Source: Rhynchonema sp. JSB1_4 (Eukaryota; Nematoda; Chromadorea; Monhysterida; Xyalidae). From it: 64,000 nucleotides of DNA. A model generated the notes under the pieces. That model searched no databases and was not told the DNA's origin. It was given only the letters and a program-made list of their open reading frames with translations. Location: positions 21,616-85,615 of the forward strand of contig JASAMV010002589.1 of NCBI GenBank assembly GCA_030248065.1, given 5' to 3'. Made by a program: the position numbers and the translations under genes. Shown piece by piece: positions 23,530 through 34,326 of this stretch. Each line of letters starts with the position of its first letter. Position 1 is the stretch's first letter.

Positions 23530-24163
23530 TATCGTATTATTGCTGACAATCATCGTGTTCCGTTTCAGTAGGCGGCAATGAGAAATACTTTCACCATTAG
23601 CGACTTTGCATGCTGGTGCGACTGCCTGGAACTGCAGCTGCGTTTCAAAGACTTCTGGTCTTTGTTCCAGTCTTCCACGCACGCAAATTTTCTCATATTG
23701 AATTTCGTGAAAGCAGAAAGTACAAAAATATGACTAAATCTATTTTCTTCACACAGGAGATGGGTATCTCTGGTGAGTCAAGATTTCAACTCTGAGACAT
23801 GACAACTTTTACGCTGGTTAAAATAAGTGCTCGAACTCTATTACAAAATATGATTCAAACAAAATTTTCTCCTCATGGTCCACAAGCTCAAAATGGATAA
23901 GTATAATTACACCTTAACACAACCACAGCTACTGTTTTGCTGTCCCGGCAGTCAATTTCAACTGTCTCGGGCGTAACATGATCCAATCTGACAATATTTG
24001 TCCTAACATCAAATTATTGTCGGTTGAGGTCCGGATGTTTAGTTTGTCTAAATAAAAGCATGTTTCTTGTCAAACAATCAGTCAAAAAATCGTGAGCGTT
24101 CGTTCTCTCACGTTCGTAGTGCATCAAACATTAGTTTTAGCCGTCACCCAAGTGTGTGAAGTT
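23530..24163. other. Intergenic upstream of receptor C
   Basis: No gene is supported. It should hold the promoter of receptor C. The sequence is unremarkable and AT-rich. Confidence 0.4.
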
Positions 24164-25639
24164 ATGATCACTCCAACTGAACAAACGTCCAGGAACCTGA
24201 GCGTGGCCTACTTCAGCCGATGCCCGTTTACTTCTGGACTGAGGAGCACACCAAAATGTCCGTACCCGGGATTGGAACAAGAGATAGCTTCAATGGTACG
24301 TCAATTCTCTGGCTCATCTTAGAGTGGCAGAGTGTGGAAGTTGAGATAGACAATCTAACTTTCAAGATATTTCGTCTGGCTGGTGTCAACTTTGATCTGA
24401 AGCATTATCCAAACTACAGCACCCTCAGCGATATGTTGATGACAATATACAACGGCACCTTCGATACGATTATCGTTAGTTTGACTCCAACAACCGAACG
24501 ATTGAAGGTGTGTTCATGTCTTTATTTGTACGACCTCCAAGGGTCGGCGGATAAATAATGTTTGTTCTTCAGTCGGCCAAGGCGTCCGACAACATCCGAG
24601 CGTGGGACGAACCGTTGGCGGTGGTTGCAGCAGACAACCCCATCCCCGACCTGATGCACTCCACGGTCAAGTCATTGTTGGTGTATGACCAATGGATCTG
24701 GGCGCTGTTCGCGTTCGTGTTTCTGTTGACGAGGGGCTACACCTGGATTTGTGGTGCATTTTCGGTCGAAGGAAAGAAGAACCAGAGGTATTGTCCACTA
24801 TTTTAGGGACTTGAAAAATGCAGTTGGCGACATCACCACCGTTGTGCAGTAAACGCGAAGTTTTCCAGATCCTATTCCATTACAGATATGCTCTAACGAC
24901 GTCAAAATCTTACGCGTTCCACGTCACGATTGTGGGATACTTCACGTTGCTGTTCAGTGGATTGTATGGAAATGGAATTCTGGCAGGTCTTTTGACCGAA
25001 AACAAGTTGCACTCATTCAACACGTTAGATGAACTGATCGAATTGCTCAATGGCGGTAAGATAAGATTAAGTGCCGTGGACGGGATGAGCATCTGGGAAT
25101 CTGAGACCAGTGAAATACAGCGCCTCAAAGCGACGTTTCGACGAAATCCACCGTTGTGGGTTTATGGCACAAGGCAGGTTGTGACCAAATACAACCAGTC
25201 AATCATAGAGGGTCGACTTGTGTACATTGATTCGGTGCGGCAACTAAATAGAAACTTCCAAGGAATATGTGCTACGCGAAGGGTGCCTCTGCCAGAACTG
25301 GGCGCTGCACGAAACGGACTATTGTTCGCACCGAATGTGTCCGATCACGTGATCGCACGCATCAATCTGGCGATCGCTGAGTCGTACGTCGGACAACAGA
25401 TGATCCGCTTGAGATATCAGAAATTAGGACAAAGGGAACGGACTGAGACTTGCAGCAAGAAGGATGAGGACGACAAAAATGTTGGTGGATTGGTGAAAAT
25501 TGGAATCTTGAATGCGCTCGGCGGTTTTGCCTTCTTGGCGGCTGGTCTCGTCTTTGCTGCGCTTGCGTTACTGGGCGAAAAGTCCTGGGAACGAATCTGT
25601 TGGACGCTGCAGTCAGGTGAACGAAAAATCCGAGAGTGA
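24164..25639 (+). CDS. Short ionotropic glutamate receptor-like protein C
   Basis: Exons 24164-24295, 24367-24507, 24573-24787 and 24886-25639 join in phase to 413 aa. Domain order is S1 (CPYPGLEQEIASM; IFRLAGVNFDLK; YNGTFDTIIVSLTPTTERLK), TM1 (WIWALFAFVFLLTRGYTWI), a TM3-like segment GLYGNGILAGLLTE, S2 (PELGAARNGLLFAPNVSDHV...ESYVGQQMIRLRY) and TM4 (LNALGGFAFLAAGLVFAALA). There is no amino-terminal domain; the chosen ATG follows no evident signal peptide, so an upstream exon could exist. This is a membrane channel-like receptor of unknown ligand. A tract in S2 is nearly identical in DNA to A and B although the rest has diverged. AATAAA lies at 25942. Confidence 0.75.
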
Positions 25640-25941
25640 TAGATACCATACACGCCTGCACAGTATACCTCGCGTAATCTTTGAAGCGAAAGCGATTTGT
25701 TTCATTTATTTTCATCTTTCTTCCGCCGTTTTCGATTTATTATCAGGTGGTTCACTCGTATGTACTTCAAGAAATATGTTTTGTTGGGAAACGTTGTCAG
25801 TTCTGTTATTCAAAAATCTGAGGATTATTCTACATCGGTTGTGAGCGCTATTTTTAGCTTTTTACTTTACTTTCCAAGGCTCTGCAAATGTGTCTGTTCC
25901 CTTTAACAAGGTTCTCCCATCCTGTCGTGTTTTAATGCGCC

Positions 25942-25947
25942 AATAAA
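25942..25947 (+). promoter_or_regulatory. Candidate poly(A) signal of receptor C
   Basis: AATAAA about 300 bp after the stop of receptor C. Confidence 0.35.
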
Positions 25948-26016
25948 GTCAGTGATTGTGTCAATGATGCGTTGAGCTATGTATACCTTAGCTATAGTAA
26001 CAAGCAATGCGCTCAC

Positions 26017-26244
26017 CTGGTTCCAATGGCACGCAGCTTCCGATTGAAATGCATGATTTTATTAGAATGCAATTTGCGTATCGTGTCTTCGCTGATAATG
26101 AATAAAGTTACCGAAATCCGAAGTTAATTCGTGGCCTGCGTCAAGTGAGAAATGCAATGTGCACAAAGTTCTCAAGCACACCGCGTCCACAACTGAACTC
26201 GCAAACTGTTTTGTAACTGTGACCCTGTGAGAGGCCCATGACAA
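26017..26244 (-). pseudogene. Degenerate copy of the exon at 27541-27723
   Basis: The minus strand encodes a stretch alignable to the exon at 27541-27723: both have NFIH-x-Q or SFIHHQ, then NHA, then WNQ followed directly by a GTGAG donor (26016 and 27540). Here two consecutive in-frame stops (TAATAA, 26059-26064) replace GATGAA of the other copy. I read it as a pseudogenised tandem duplicate. The family is not recognised. Confidence 0.45.
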
Positions 26245-26265
26245 CCCTCACAACACTCTGGCCTG

Positions 26266-27034
26266 CAGGCTTGGGTTAAAAAAAAGTAAAAATTTTTTTG
26301 TAAAAAAAATTTTTTTTACAAAAAAAGCTCGCCACTTTTTCGGTTTTTAAAAATTAGAAAAGTAAGTTCACTTTTTTTTATTATTTCACAACTTTTTTTT
26401 ATTATTTTCCCCCTTTTTATGGTAAAAATGCATGTTTTTATACATGTTTCTACTTGTTTTTTCTCAAAAAAATCGCCTGCGGCGCTTGTATTTCGCATCG
26501 GTACAGTGTCATTACAACGTTAGACAGTCCGTGGCTCTACTATACAACCTAAGCAGCCGTCATTATGTGAGCATTCAGTTATTCCAGGAAGTCAAATCTG
26601 CTTGAAGTCCAAAATTATCGTTCCAACACCGCGGGTTATGCAGCTGTTTTCATGTAACTTTGCTTAAAAAATGTGCCAATCATTTACCTTTCCCGTGACT
26701 TCACTTTCCCTTCACTTTTTATACTACAATCTACAGATGTTGGTACATATGGTGGACAGGCTATCCCCAACGCGAATTGTCGCGTTATCTGGCTCATTGT
26801 AAAAAATATAACCTCGCTACTGCCCGTTTGTGAACACAACTGGTCGGTGTCAACTATTTCTATATTCTCAAGTGCAATCAAATATACTTACAAAAATTTT
26901 CGACAATTTTTCACGTTGAGAACGGAAATTTTTGTGGTCCGGAATAAAAAAAAGTAAATCTTAAAAAAAATTTTTAAAAATTCAAAAAAGTTAAAAAAAA
27001 GTTCGATAATAAAAATTTTTTTAATCCAACCCTG
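26266..27034. mobile_element. hAT-like non-autonomous element with 8-bp duplication
   Basis: The left end CAGGCTTGGGTTAAAAAAA and right end (reverse complement CAGGGTTGGATTAAAAAAA) are inverted. CTGGCCTG occurs on both sides (26258-26265 and 27035-27042), the 8-bp duplication of hAT transposons. The 769-bp interior is AT-rich with runs of A and T and no transposase. Confidence 0.9.
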
Positions 27035-27041
27035 CTGGCCT

Positions 27042-27723
27042 GCCTATGCCATATCATATTGGCACAGAATGCGACAAGCACACTGAAAAGAGGTGAAAGC
27101 AGTGCAACAAACCATACATTTTGACATATTCAGCATGTTATGCAAGTGCCATGGGGTATACCCATACCTGGTCACATGTTCCTCTCTTATCTGCCGCAGG
27201 ACGCAAGAGCGAAGAGAGATGTCCACCGAATGCTGCAGACAAACAGCACGAGGAAAGATCACAACAACACTGCCTTGGTCAGCAGAAACGAACTAATGAT
27301 TGCGTTATGTGCGTTGCTTTGTGTGCACTGCTGTTGTGGGTGCTTCTGTGAGACTATCAAAGTCCACGATCTGGGAACCTGGACACAAGAATGTACATAC
27401 CATCGTGACCTGACCGGCTGCTACACGTGCACCATACAATTAGAACCCCGTATAGCTGTGGCCCGTTCTGTTTTTCTATTGTGTGTTTTGAGGGAAAAAG
27501 GTTCTGACATCAGAAAACGTAAGAAGCAACAAACTCTCACCTGGTTCCAAACCCACACAGTTGCCGATTGAAGTTGGTGCGCATGATTTTCATCAAACAG
27601 ACTTTTGTGACACAAATTTTCGTGTTGATGATGAATAAATGAATTTGTGAAGTAACTTAGCTCACACCACACGCTGGCTGTTTGTCCAGGTTTCTGACAC
27701 TTTTGCGTAACACAGTCAGTCAC
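27042..27723 (-). CDS. Unrecognised gene, 3' part, minus strand
   Basis: Three exon-like blocks join in phase: about 27723-27541 (Cys-containing, ends VWVWNQ before a GTGAG donor), 27232-27168 (HSVDISLRSCVLRQIREEHV, ends in phase 2 before GTATGG) and from 27082 after CTCTTTTCAG. The last block runs into the hAT-like element; without the element and one copy of its duplication it would reach a TGA a few codons further, ending in HRQARVL. The 5' exons were not found, and I do not recognise the family. A plus-strand reading at 27297-27571 (Cys-rich, hydrophobic start) overlaps it and is the main alternative. Confidence 0.35.
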
Positions 27724-29263
27724 TCTTGGCGCAGTAAATGATGATAAAACAAACTGGTTGGGTGCGTGGGCCCAGACGTAAGAATGATATGGATGATATT
27801 ACTGACGCTTAACTTTTGAAAAACGCTGACTGCGCTCAATATTTGCTTGCAAATGTCAGGGTGCGTTTTTTAATTTTATTTTATCATTCAAATTGAGATA
27901 TGTACATGATCTACTGGTGTTACCGTGGCAACTTGAACGAATCAAAGTACGGTCACCAGGGGGCGTGGCTGGGTCTGGATTCAGGGGGGGCGCACTTGGT
28001 GATAGACAGTGCTCGTTTCGGTATTGAAAGCTCTTCATCTGGTGCGCATGCGCATATTTTCAGCATGTGTTCTTTGAAAAACTATCACACTTGGCACGTT
28101 TCCAGATAAAAAAACTGGGTTTCTTCTCTGGCACCCTGGGCGACAGTCAAAATTGGGCTTCATGTAACGCGTGAAGCGCGTGACAGTTTTGAAGGGGACA
28201 CCGACTTGAAGTGTGTCGACGTAAAGTCCTGCATTTTAGCGCTGTGAAGCGACCGTTTTCTGAAAGTTCGTATCTTTTCAGCCACTGGTTTGGACTTCTC
28301 GAAGGGGGGCGCATCCTAAACGGCACATCAGGGGACGGCACTACCCCCGTTCCCCGTCTTCCTTCCACGTCACTACACGTCACCTGGTTCTTATCAAAAT
28401 ATTTTGTTATCGTACAGCAATACTCACGGGTCTTGTGACCTGTTTTGCGCGCAATTTTATCGATTGTGTTTTAACGAGGCGTTGGGCTCCCATTACTCGA
28501 GCTGCGTGCTCTGTTTGGCAACACTGCACAAGAAGCTGTAACTGTACAAGTTACATATACCAAAGTTGGCTCCATTGAAGTGGACAAGTCCAATTGATTC
28601 CAGTCTCATGGTTCACCCCGGTTCTCCTTTGACGACTTTTCACTGTTGAATCTTTGATGAATGCTCGGGTATTCTGCGATTGAAATGAAATTCCAATTCA
28701 AATTGTTAATTGCAGTAATGCGTTCAGCTGAAATGAAGTGCTCTCAAAGGGATAAGCAGGCAAATTCGAAACAGTGCTAATTCCCCAAAACAGTGGAAAA
28801 CGTAACTCTTCTAAGCTTGCAAAAGCAAAAATAAACAACAACAAACTAATGCCAACAAAGGCAAAAGCGGTGCGCGAGAAATGAGCACGTTTGTGTGCGC
28901 GGAATAATTTCTTTCGGAACTTTCCACGAAACTTTGCCAAAGTTTTGTTGATCAGGGCAAAGCAAAAACATAGCAAGCCAACGAGTTAGTTTATCATTTT
29001 TTCAACAATACGGAATTTCGAACACATCAACTAATGTTATGTCGCAAAAAATCACATCAGCGATAGTGAATGATCAGAGTCAGAAGAATTCACATTTTCT
29101 TGATTGGGTTTATGGCTGGTTATGTTTGCAATAACTCACTCAAAATCAAACCACTCAAATTGCATTTTATAGGCGAAAACATGACTGGTTTAAATTTCAA
29201 TGGCAGTGCCAAGTCCATAAATGTATATCTTTGAATTCTGTAATCATACCGTCCGCATTTTAT
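27724..29263. other. No supported gene
   Basis: Open stretches here are short, and none has splice-compatible partners or recognisable motifs. Upstream exons of the 27 kb minus gene may be hidden here. Confidence 0.4.
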
Positions 29264-29264
29264 T
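29259..29264 (-). promoter_or_regulatory. Poly(A) signal overlapping stop codon
   Basis: On the minus strand AATAAA starts on the last base of the TGA of the membrane-protein gene (GAATGAATAAAATG). Confidence 0.55.
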
Positions 29265-30230
29265 CATTCGTATGCACCTTCAGCGTCTGCATCAACCACA
29301 GTATGATCCCTGGAATACAAACCAGATGATTCGTTCATAATCTGATCAACAAATCAATAATAGAAACCGAAACAAATGCAGTCTCTCACGTTTTGATGCT
29401 GGCTGGTCCGTTGTTCACTGATACGGCCTGACTCCAAGTCGACCTGTTGCTGTGCAGCCCTGCACTGGTCGCTGATGTTTCATCAAGATGGGGTGCACTG
29501 GGCGGAGACTTGGACTGTTGGTCGGTAATGCTGGTACTTGTCGCACTTGAAAAGGGTGTTTGTTTAGTGGGATAGTGACAGTATTCAACAATCACTATGT
29601 CATCCTGTGAGTAAACTGGATTATAGAACAGAATATTTAACCACTGCGACGGTTACATTATTTCAACAGGAGTAAAACAGCAGCAAAAAACAGCTTCCCG
29701 ATGTCAGCTTCCCAAAACACTTAAAAAGGTTAAGCTCGAAGTCATCATTGTATACCGAAAAGTCAATTAAATCCAACAACGTTTTGTTTTCACAAGCAAA
29801 GCGATGGATGCGCCAGGCCTTTATCCGGACAGGCACCGTAGCAGAGCGAAACCAACCTTTGATAGACAGCTTCATCCGCTTTTTCATCCGTGCTCTTCTC
29901 CGACGGTTGTTTTCTCTGTCCGTAGACGGCCCAGGTGCCAATGCCGCACATAATCAGAAGGATAATCAGGATTACGACGAAGGCGGCTAGAAGACCGGTT
30001 CGCCAGGCCGGAGAGGAGACACTTGGGGTGGTGGTGCTGATTGAATCTTCGGTGGTCAGATTTGAGGTGGGTGAATTTTCTGCAATGAGAAATTTTAACA
30101 CCCATTTCGGATATTTTATACTTTTTGAAAATTTTACAAACCCACCAGTTTTGGTCACACCGCCAGCAATCAGAAGCAATGTGGTGACGATGAGAGAGGT
30201 GAAGGGATGACGACTCAATGAACGAAACAT
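29264..30230 (-). CDS. Single-pass type I membrane protein, unknown family
   Basis: The ATG at 30230 opens a signal peptide (SLIVTTLLLIAGGV). Exon 2 (after TCTCATTGCAG, joined in phase 1) gives a short Ser/Thr-rich ectodomain (NSPTSNLTTEDSISTTTPS) and a TM segment (LLAAFVVILIILLIMCGIG) followed by basic QRKQPSEK. A later exon (29604-29390) is Ser/Pro-rich cytoplasmic sequence including VEYCHYPTK. The last exon (29309-29264), reached through a GTGAGA donor and an 80-nt intron, encodes DHTVVDADAEGAYE and TGA. The junction between exon 2 and the 29604 exon is unresolved because the phases of the obvious sites disagree. No family was recognised; short Ser/Thr-rich ectodomain proteins of this kind are often mucin-like or adhesion molecules. 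Confidence 0.65.
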
Positions 30231-30871
30231 TGCTGCTTAGACAATAAAGGTTTATGGGAAATAGTGATACTGCATTTAAATTTTCACGTTCTCGATCTTT
30301 ACATTAAGCAAATAATCCAGTGTGCACTTGTTATAAAATTGTTCGTGGTTTCGTTGACAACAAGCACGTTTGCTGCCAACTGCATTCAATTACGATCGAT
30401 CCTCGCAATGGGTCTGTCGTTATCCTCGTGCTCATGTTGTTGCTGTTCGTCGTTGGTCTCAGTGGGTTAGTGTGATGTGGCAAGATTGTAATGTCCAATC
30501 TTTTCAAGTTTATTGTTAAAAATGAGCGTGTGAAATTAAAAAAAACGACATAATTTCAACGTATTTTTGCAGTTTTTTACGATCGGTGGCCCGGAGTTGA
30601 CAAGCCTGGCACAACGGATGCTGCATGGTGGCTGAAACATTCGATCAGTGGCCGATGAGAAATTAGGCCATGCGCGTTGCCGCGGAAGAATAGTGAAGAC
30701 GTGTTTGCTTTGTATTTGGATTTCGAATTTTCTTCTCGGGGCCAACTGGCGAGTAATACCAATTGCACAGCACTTAACTGACGAACAAAGCAGCCGAGCA
30801 GAAACAAGAATTTTTCCGTGTGGCGTTGATCTGTGAACCCCAGTCACTGTAACTCTTGTCCTACGCGTCTA
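30231..30871. other. Intergenic, no supported gene
   Basis: Lies upstream of the membrane-protein gene. Open frames on both strands look like chance. Confidence 0.4.
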
Positions 30872-31201
30872 GGGCCGAATTCACAATGCATGCGCGTTTT
30901 CGCGTCAACCTGGCTATGGGTGCAATTTTCGAAACGGTGTAAAGGTCAGTTGAGCGTAAAGGTCGGTGTAAAGTTCGGTCGAAAGCTCGGTCGGCGTAGC
31001 TCGGTGTAAACGTGAAACATTGCCTGTTATTAACGTGGAATGTTTCAAGTTTACACCGAGGTCTATCACACTGAGCTGTCGACCGAGCTTTCCACCGACC
31101 TTTACACCCAACTGACCTTTACACCGTTTCGAAAATATCACCCTATGCTTCAACACTGCTAGGCTTCACTGGCGCGTAAACGCGCATGCGTTGTGAAGCC
31201 C
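30872..31201. mobile_element. TIR element enclosing M1 MITE copy 2
   Basis: The outer ends AGGGCCGAATTCACAATGCA and the inverse of AACGCGCATGCGTTGTGAAG pair imperfectly and contain the motif TTCACAATGCATGCGCG, shared with the large element at 59172-59996. The M1 copy (30918-31143) is inserted inside it. Confidence 0.6.
30918..31143. mobile_element. Foldback MITE, family M1 copy 2
   Basis: The ends GGGTGCAATTTTCGAAACGG and GGGTGATATTTTCGAAACGG are inverted and continue GTGTAAAGGTCAGTTG on both arms. TAT flanks both sides (30915-30917 and 31144-31146). It matches copy 1 at 14937-15166 in ends, size and centre. Confidence 0.8.
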
Positions 31202-31746
31202 GCCTGAAACAGAATAAACTATATTATAAATATACATTCATCCTCATTTTCACATTTTTAGTTTTCATTCCGTGTCATCACGGATCATCCATCAAATTCG
31301 TTCGTTTACAAGAGAGAGAAACAACTCATTCATTGTTGAAGAAAGGAAGAGAAAGATATCACTGAAAGATCAAAAGAGCTGTGATTCTAAAATTAGACCA
31401 AACCATCGGGAAGTGGCATGTCGTGAAGTCGATCGATTTTCATCTCAATTTTCGATAAACGGCATTGAAACGCAATCAAGTGGGAGTAATATCGGTGGCC
31501 ATTTCTGCCTGGGGGCCCAGAGGACCCAGGGGACCTATTGTGTTGGAGATAGGATGCAGATTTGTCCAAAAATGTAGAATTATGAATTGAAATCACAGGA
31601 TGTCAACTACATATGTCCACGTGCATTAGGATTGTGACAGATGCAGATAGGCAGAAATATCGGTCGGCATTATTTCAGACTCAATAAATGTCGCGGAAGA
31701 AAACACTTAACTCATAAAATGAGGCAACGTCATTTGCCTTCTCCTA

Positions 31747-31957
31747 CCGGAGAATGACAAATAAATTCCCCGAATAACTCCCCAGTGGGGGCTTATTCGG
31801 AAAACCTTTCGAATATCCCCTCTTCTAGTGTCGTTTGCATCAATATTTCACATGCTTATACAGTGGGGGCTTATTAGGGAAATTATTTTTGTTCTGAAAT
31901 CTCCAACCCGACGTGTGTTCCAAATAAGCGCCAGGGGACTTATTTGTCATTCTCCGG
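31747..31957. mobile_element. 211-bp MITE with TA duplication
   Basis: CCGGAGAATGACAAATAA at the left is exactly inverted at the right end and flanked by TA on both sides (31745-31746 and 31958-31959), the pattern of Tc1/mariner-type elements. The interior has two AGTGGGGGCTTATT words. Confidence 0.7.
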
Positions 31958-31995
31958 TATTTTTCATTGCACCAGCGTGTTTTCTTGGGCTAAAA

Positions 31996-32863
31996 TTAAG
32001 CTTTTGTCGTAGTCACAGTCGGTTGACAACGGAAGTCCGTGATGAGGAAGGTGTAGTAGTCGTTGTCATGCACATCGAACGAGCACTGCCGCATGTCACA
32101 CTGGGTGTCATCCTGCATTTCACAATGTGACGTACGTATGTCAATTTTGTGTTGCACTTTTCGTGTGAGCTCCTTGGTACACAATGTACATGTACATTTT
32201 TCTGCCAACATTCGTATTCCAACGACTTTGGTCAGGTCGCGCTGACCGAATGTTGCAATTGTGTACAAATGGTAAAATATCACATGAAAAAGCGCGCGCA
32301 TTATCCAGCGCCCGCTGAAAAGCATGCTACAATGCTGTGTCACAAATATAAGCTGGGGCGCTGTGTGTGTGTATTGTTTCAGGAATAATAATCTGTGAAA
32401 ATAAAATGTTCCTCAATCCTTCAGACACACCTGTTTTGCACAATCAGTTTCGCGCAGGACAGTCATAAACCGGTAGGTGATGCAGCCTGCGCAAAGGTGG
32501 TCCCTTCTCACGGCCGCCTCAAGCATCGTCACCACAGTCAGCGACTTGTACCCCATTTTCTCCACGGCACGTTTCAGGTAGTCATTGGCTTTGTTCTGCA
32601 GTTGCAATAAGGCTTTGCTAAAGAGTAGCGGTGCGGTGAGCGCGCGCGTTGGGCACCCTTGTTTATGTTTCAAAAAGCAATTTTAGGTTCAGAATGCGTG
32701 CGATACGCGGATCCATGTTCGCCCGATCTTAACATTGAACGACCGTTGCTCGGTGCTTGTCCATCGGTTCGAAGTCGTGGCTGAACGGTGGTGATGGCAT
32801 ACTCGACACCAACACTGTGGTCGACACCAAAAACGTGAAGAAAACGGTCGATCGGTTGAGCAT
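31996..32863 (-). CDS. Small secreted Cys-rich protein
   Basis: The ATG at 32863 starts a clear signal peptide (STVFFTFLVSTTVLVSS) followed by MPSPPFSHDFEPMDKH. Exon 2 (ends 32431 at a GTGTGT donor, phase 0) encodes NDYLKRAVEKMGYKSLTVVT and then LCAGC. Exon 3 (from after TTCGGTCAG near 32245 to TAA 31996) has the Cys pattern C-x-C-x2-C, then four single Cys, ending TDFRCQP. About ten Cys in a mature chain of roughly 130 residues points to a disulfide-rich extracellular protein. The exon 1 donor is not resolved. I do not recognise the family, and there is no enzyme motif. Confidence 0.6.
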
Positions 32864-32889
32864 GGTGATTAGCGCTGGGTGATGGGTGT

Positions 32890-34326
32890 GGGTATGGGCT
32901 CAACGTTGTTGTTGTTGATTGTTGTCAAATTCATATAATAATTGATTTTACATGACGTAGCACTTTTGTACCTTCGCTGCTCTCTGGTTGCGTGACTGTA
33001 TTCCATACGTTATGTATAATGCATATTCTGCATGGCTTGCACACGACACGTGTCCCACAGCGTATCTATGGTCAAGAGTAATTTTTTGCTTCTCATTTTC
33101 TTTCATCGAATCACGTTTTAGTGCTTGTTGATCACAAAGAAAACAGAAAATCACTGCCATTTATGTCACACCGTATGGGCAGGGAAATCTTGCAAAGAAG
33201 TCAATCGATGTGATTAATTCAAATGATGAGAGAAATCGATAGTTATCATCTAATATGTAAATGAATGATTGAAAGAGAATCATGTTCTATGGAATTGCAT
33301 TTCATAAAGGAATAATTTGGTCAGACAACACCAGAGTGAAACAAAACAGCGAACGCGAAGCGATGCAGAATATGTGGCGCTAGCATGTGCATGCACCTGG
33401 TGCGGTCGCGTTGTGGCATGTGAACGCTGTAAACCGTTTCTAAAATGGCCTCAAAATAGACGAAGGAAATCGTGCAATACCCTCTATACACTCCTTTAAA
33501 GGGTCTCCGCCATATATATTCGACCAAAACCAATCTCAATGAAACTTGGCACGGTGACTGGGTTTGGTCCAAAACACTCACGCCAAGAAATTTTTTTCCG
33601 ATATCAGAGGTACGGAAGAAACGCTTTTTTCGGCCTTCCGGTTGATTTTTTCATCAAGAAAATCAAACGTGGATTTCGTTCGTTTTATTTGTTTCGTTCA
33701 CAATTCAGAAACCACATTCGGTCAGAGATTGAGGTGACTGATTCCGGTAATGTAAACACTCACTCATAACTCACAACCCACTTTGGTACCAGCAGCATCT
33801 TATTTTGTCTTTTGAACTGCGTGTTCGAAATCAAGCCACCATATTTTTCTTATGTGTGCCAAAAACCACCAGTTTTCTTACGATGGCACACGTTATAATC
33901 GCGAAAAACTGATTAATTTTTGCTTCGGGTTCAGCGTTTTTCTCATGTCGTGCATCATCGATTAAAGAATAACAACAATGTGTTTTTACCATGTTCAATT
34001 CAAATAATGTGCTGTTTCTGCTGAACTGCTCTACTTTTACTATGTAGTTGATGATTTGTTGTTTTCGTTTGGCCCACCAATGTGCAGATGCATACATTAT
34101 GTATTATGTATGTAAAGCTGGTGCAGAAGTGCTTTCTCTCATACTTTGCATGTTTGTGCAGCAAAACTTTGGGCATGTGGAACGCTAAAAACCGAACACT
34201 TGCAGTTGTAGTTGATTTGAATCCAACTACTGGCTCCTTTTTAGTCGAGTCTTATCGGTCTGCATACCTTTTGCCGTCGTTTGCAAAAGTTCATTTACTG
34301 AAAATTTGCTGACTGACCTTCAAGTG
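32890..34326. other. Intergenic, no supported gene
   Basis: Between the secreted-protein gene (minus) and the tetraspan gene (plus) the region should contain divergent promoters. It is AT-rich with no supported coding sequence or clear repeat. Confidence 0.45.

Noticed and set aside
27872..28440. G-rich patches as a possible transposon
   Set aside because: I could not find paired termini or a duplication; the similarity between the patches is only compositional.
31393..31596. Collagen-like exon on the minus strand
   Set aside because: Only about four Gly-x-y triplets (SPGSSGPPGRNG) without neighbours or a start; too short to support a collagen call.
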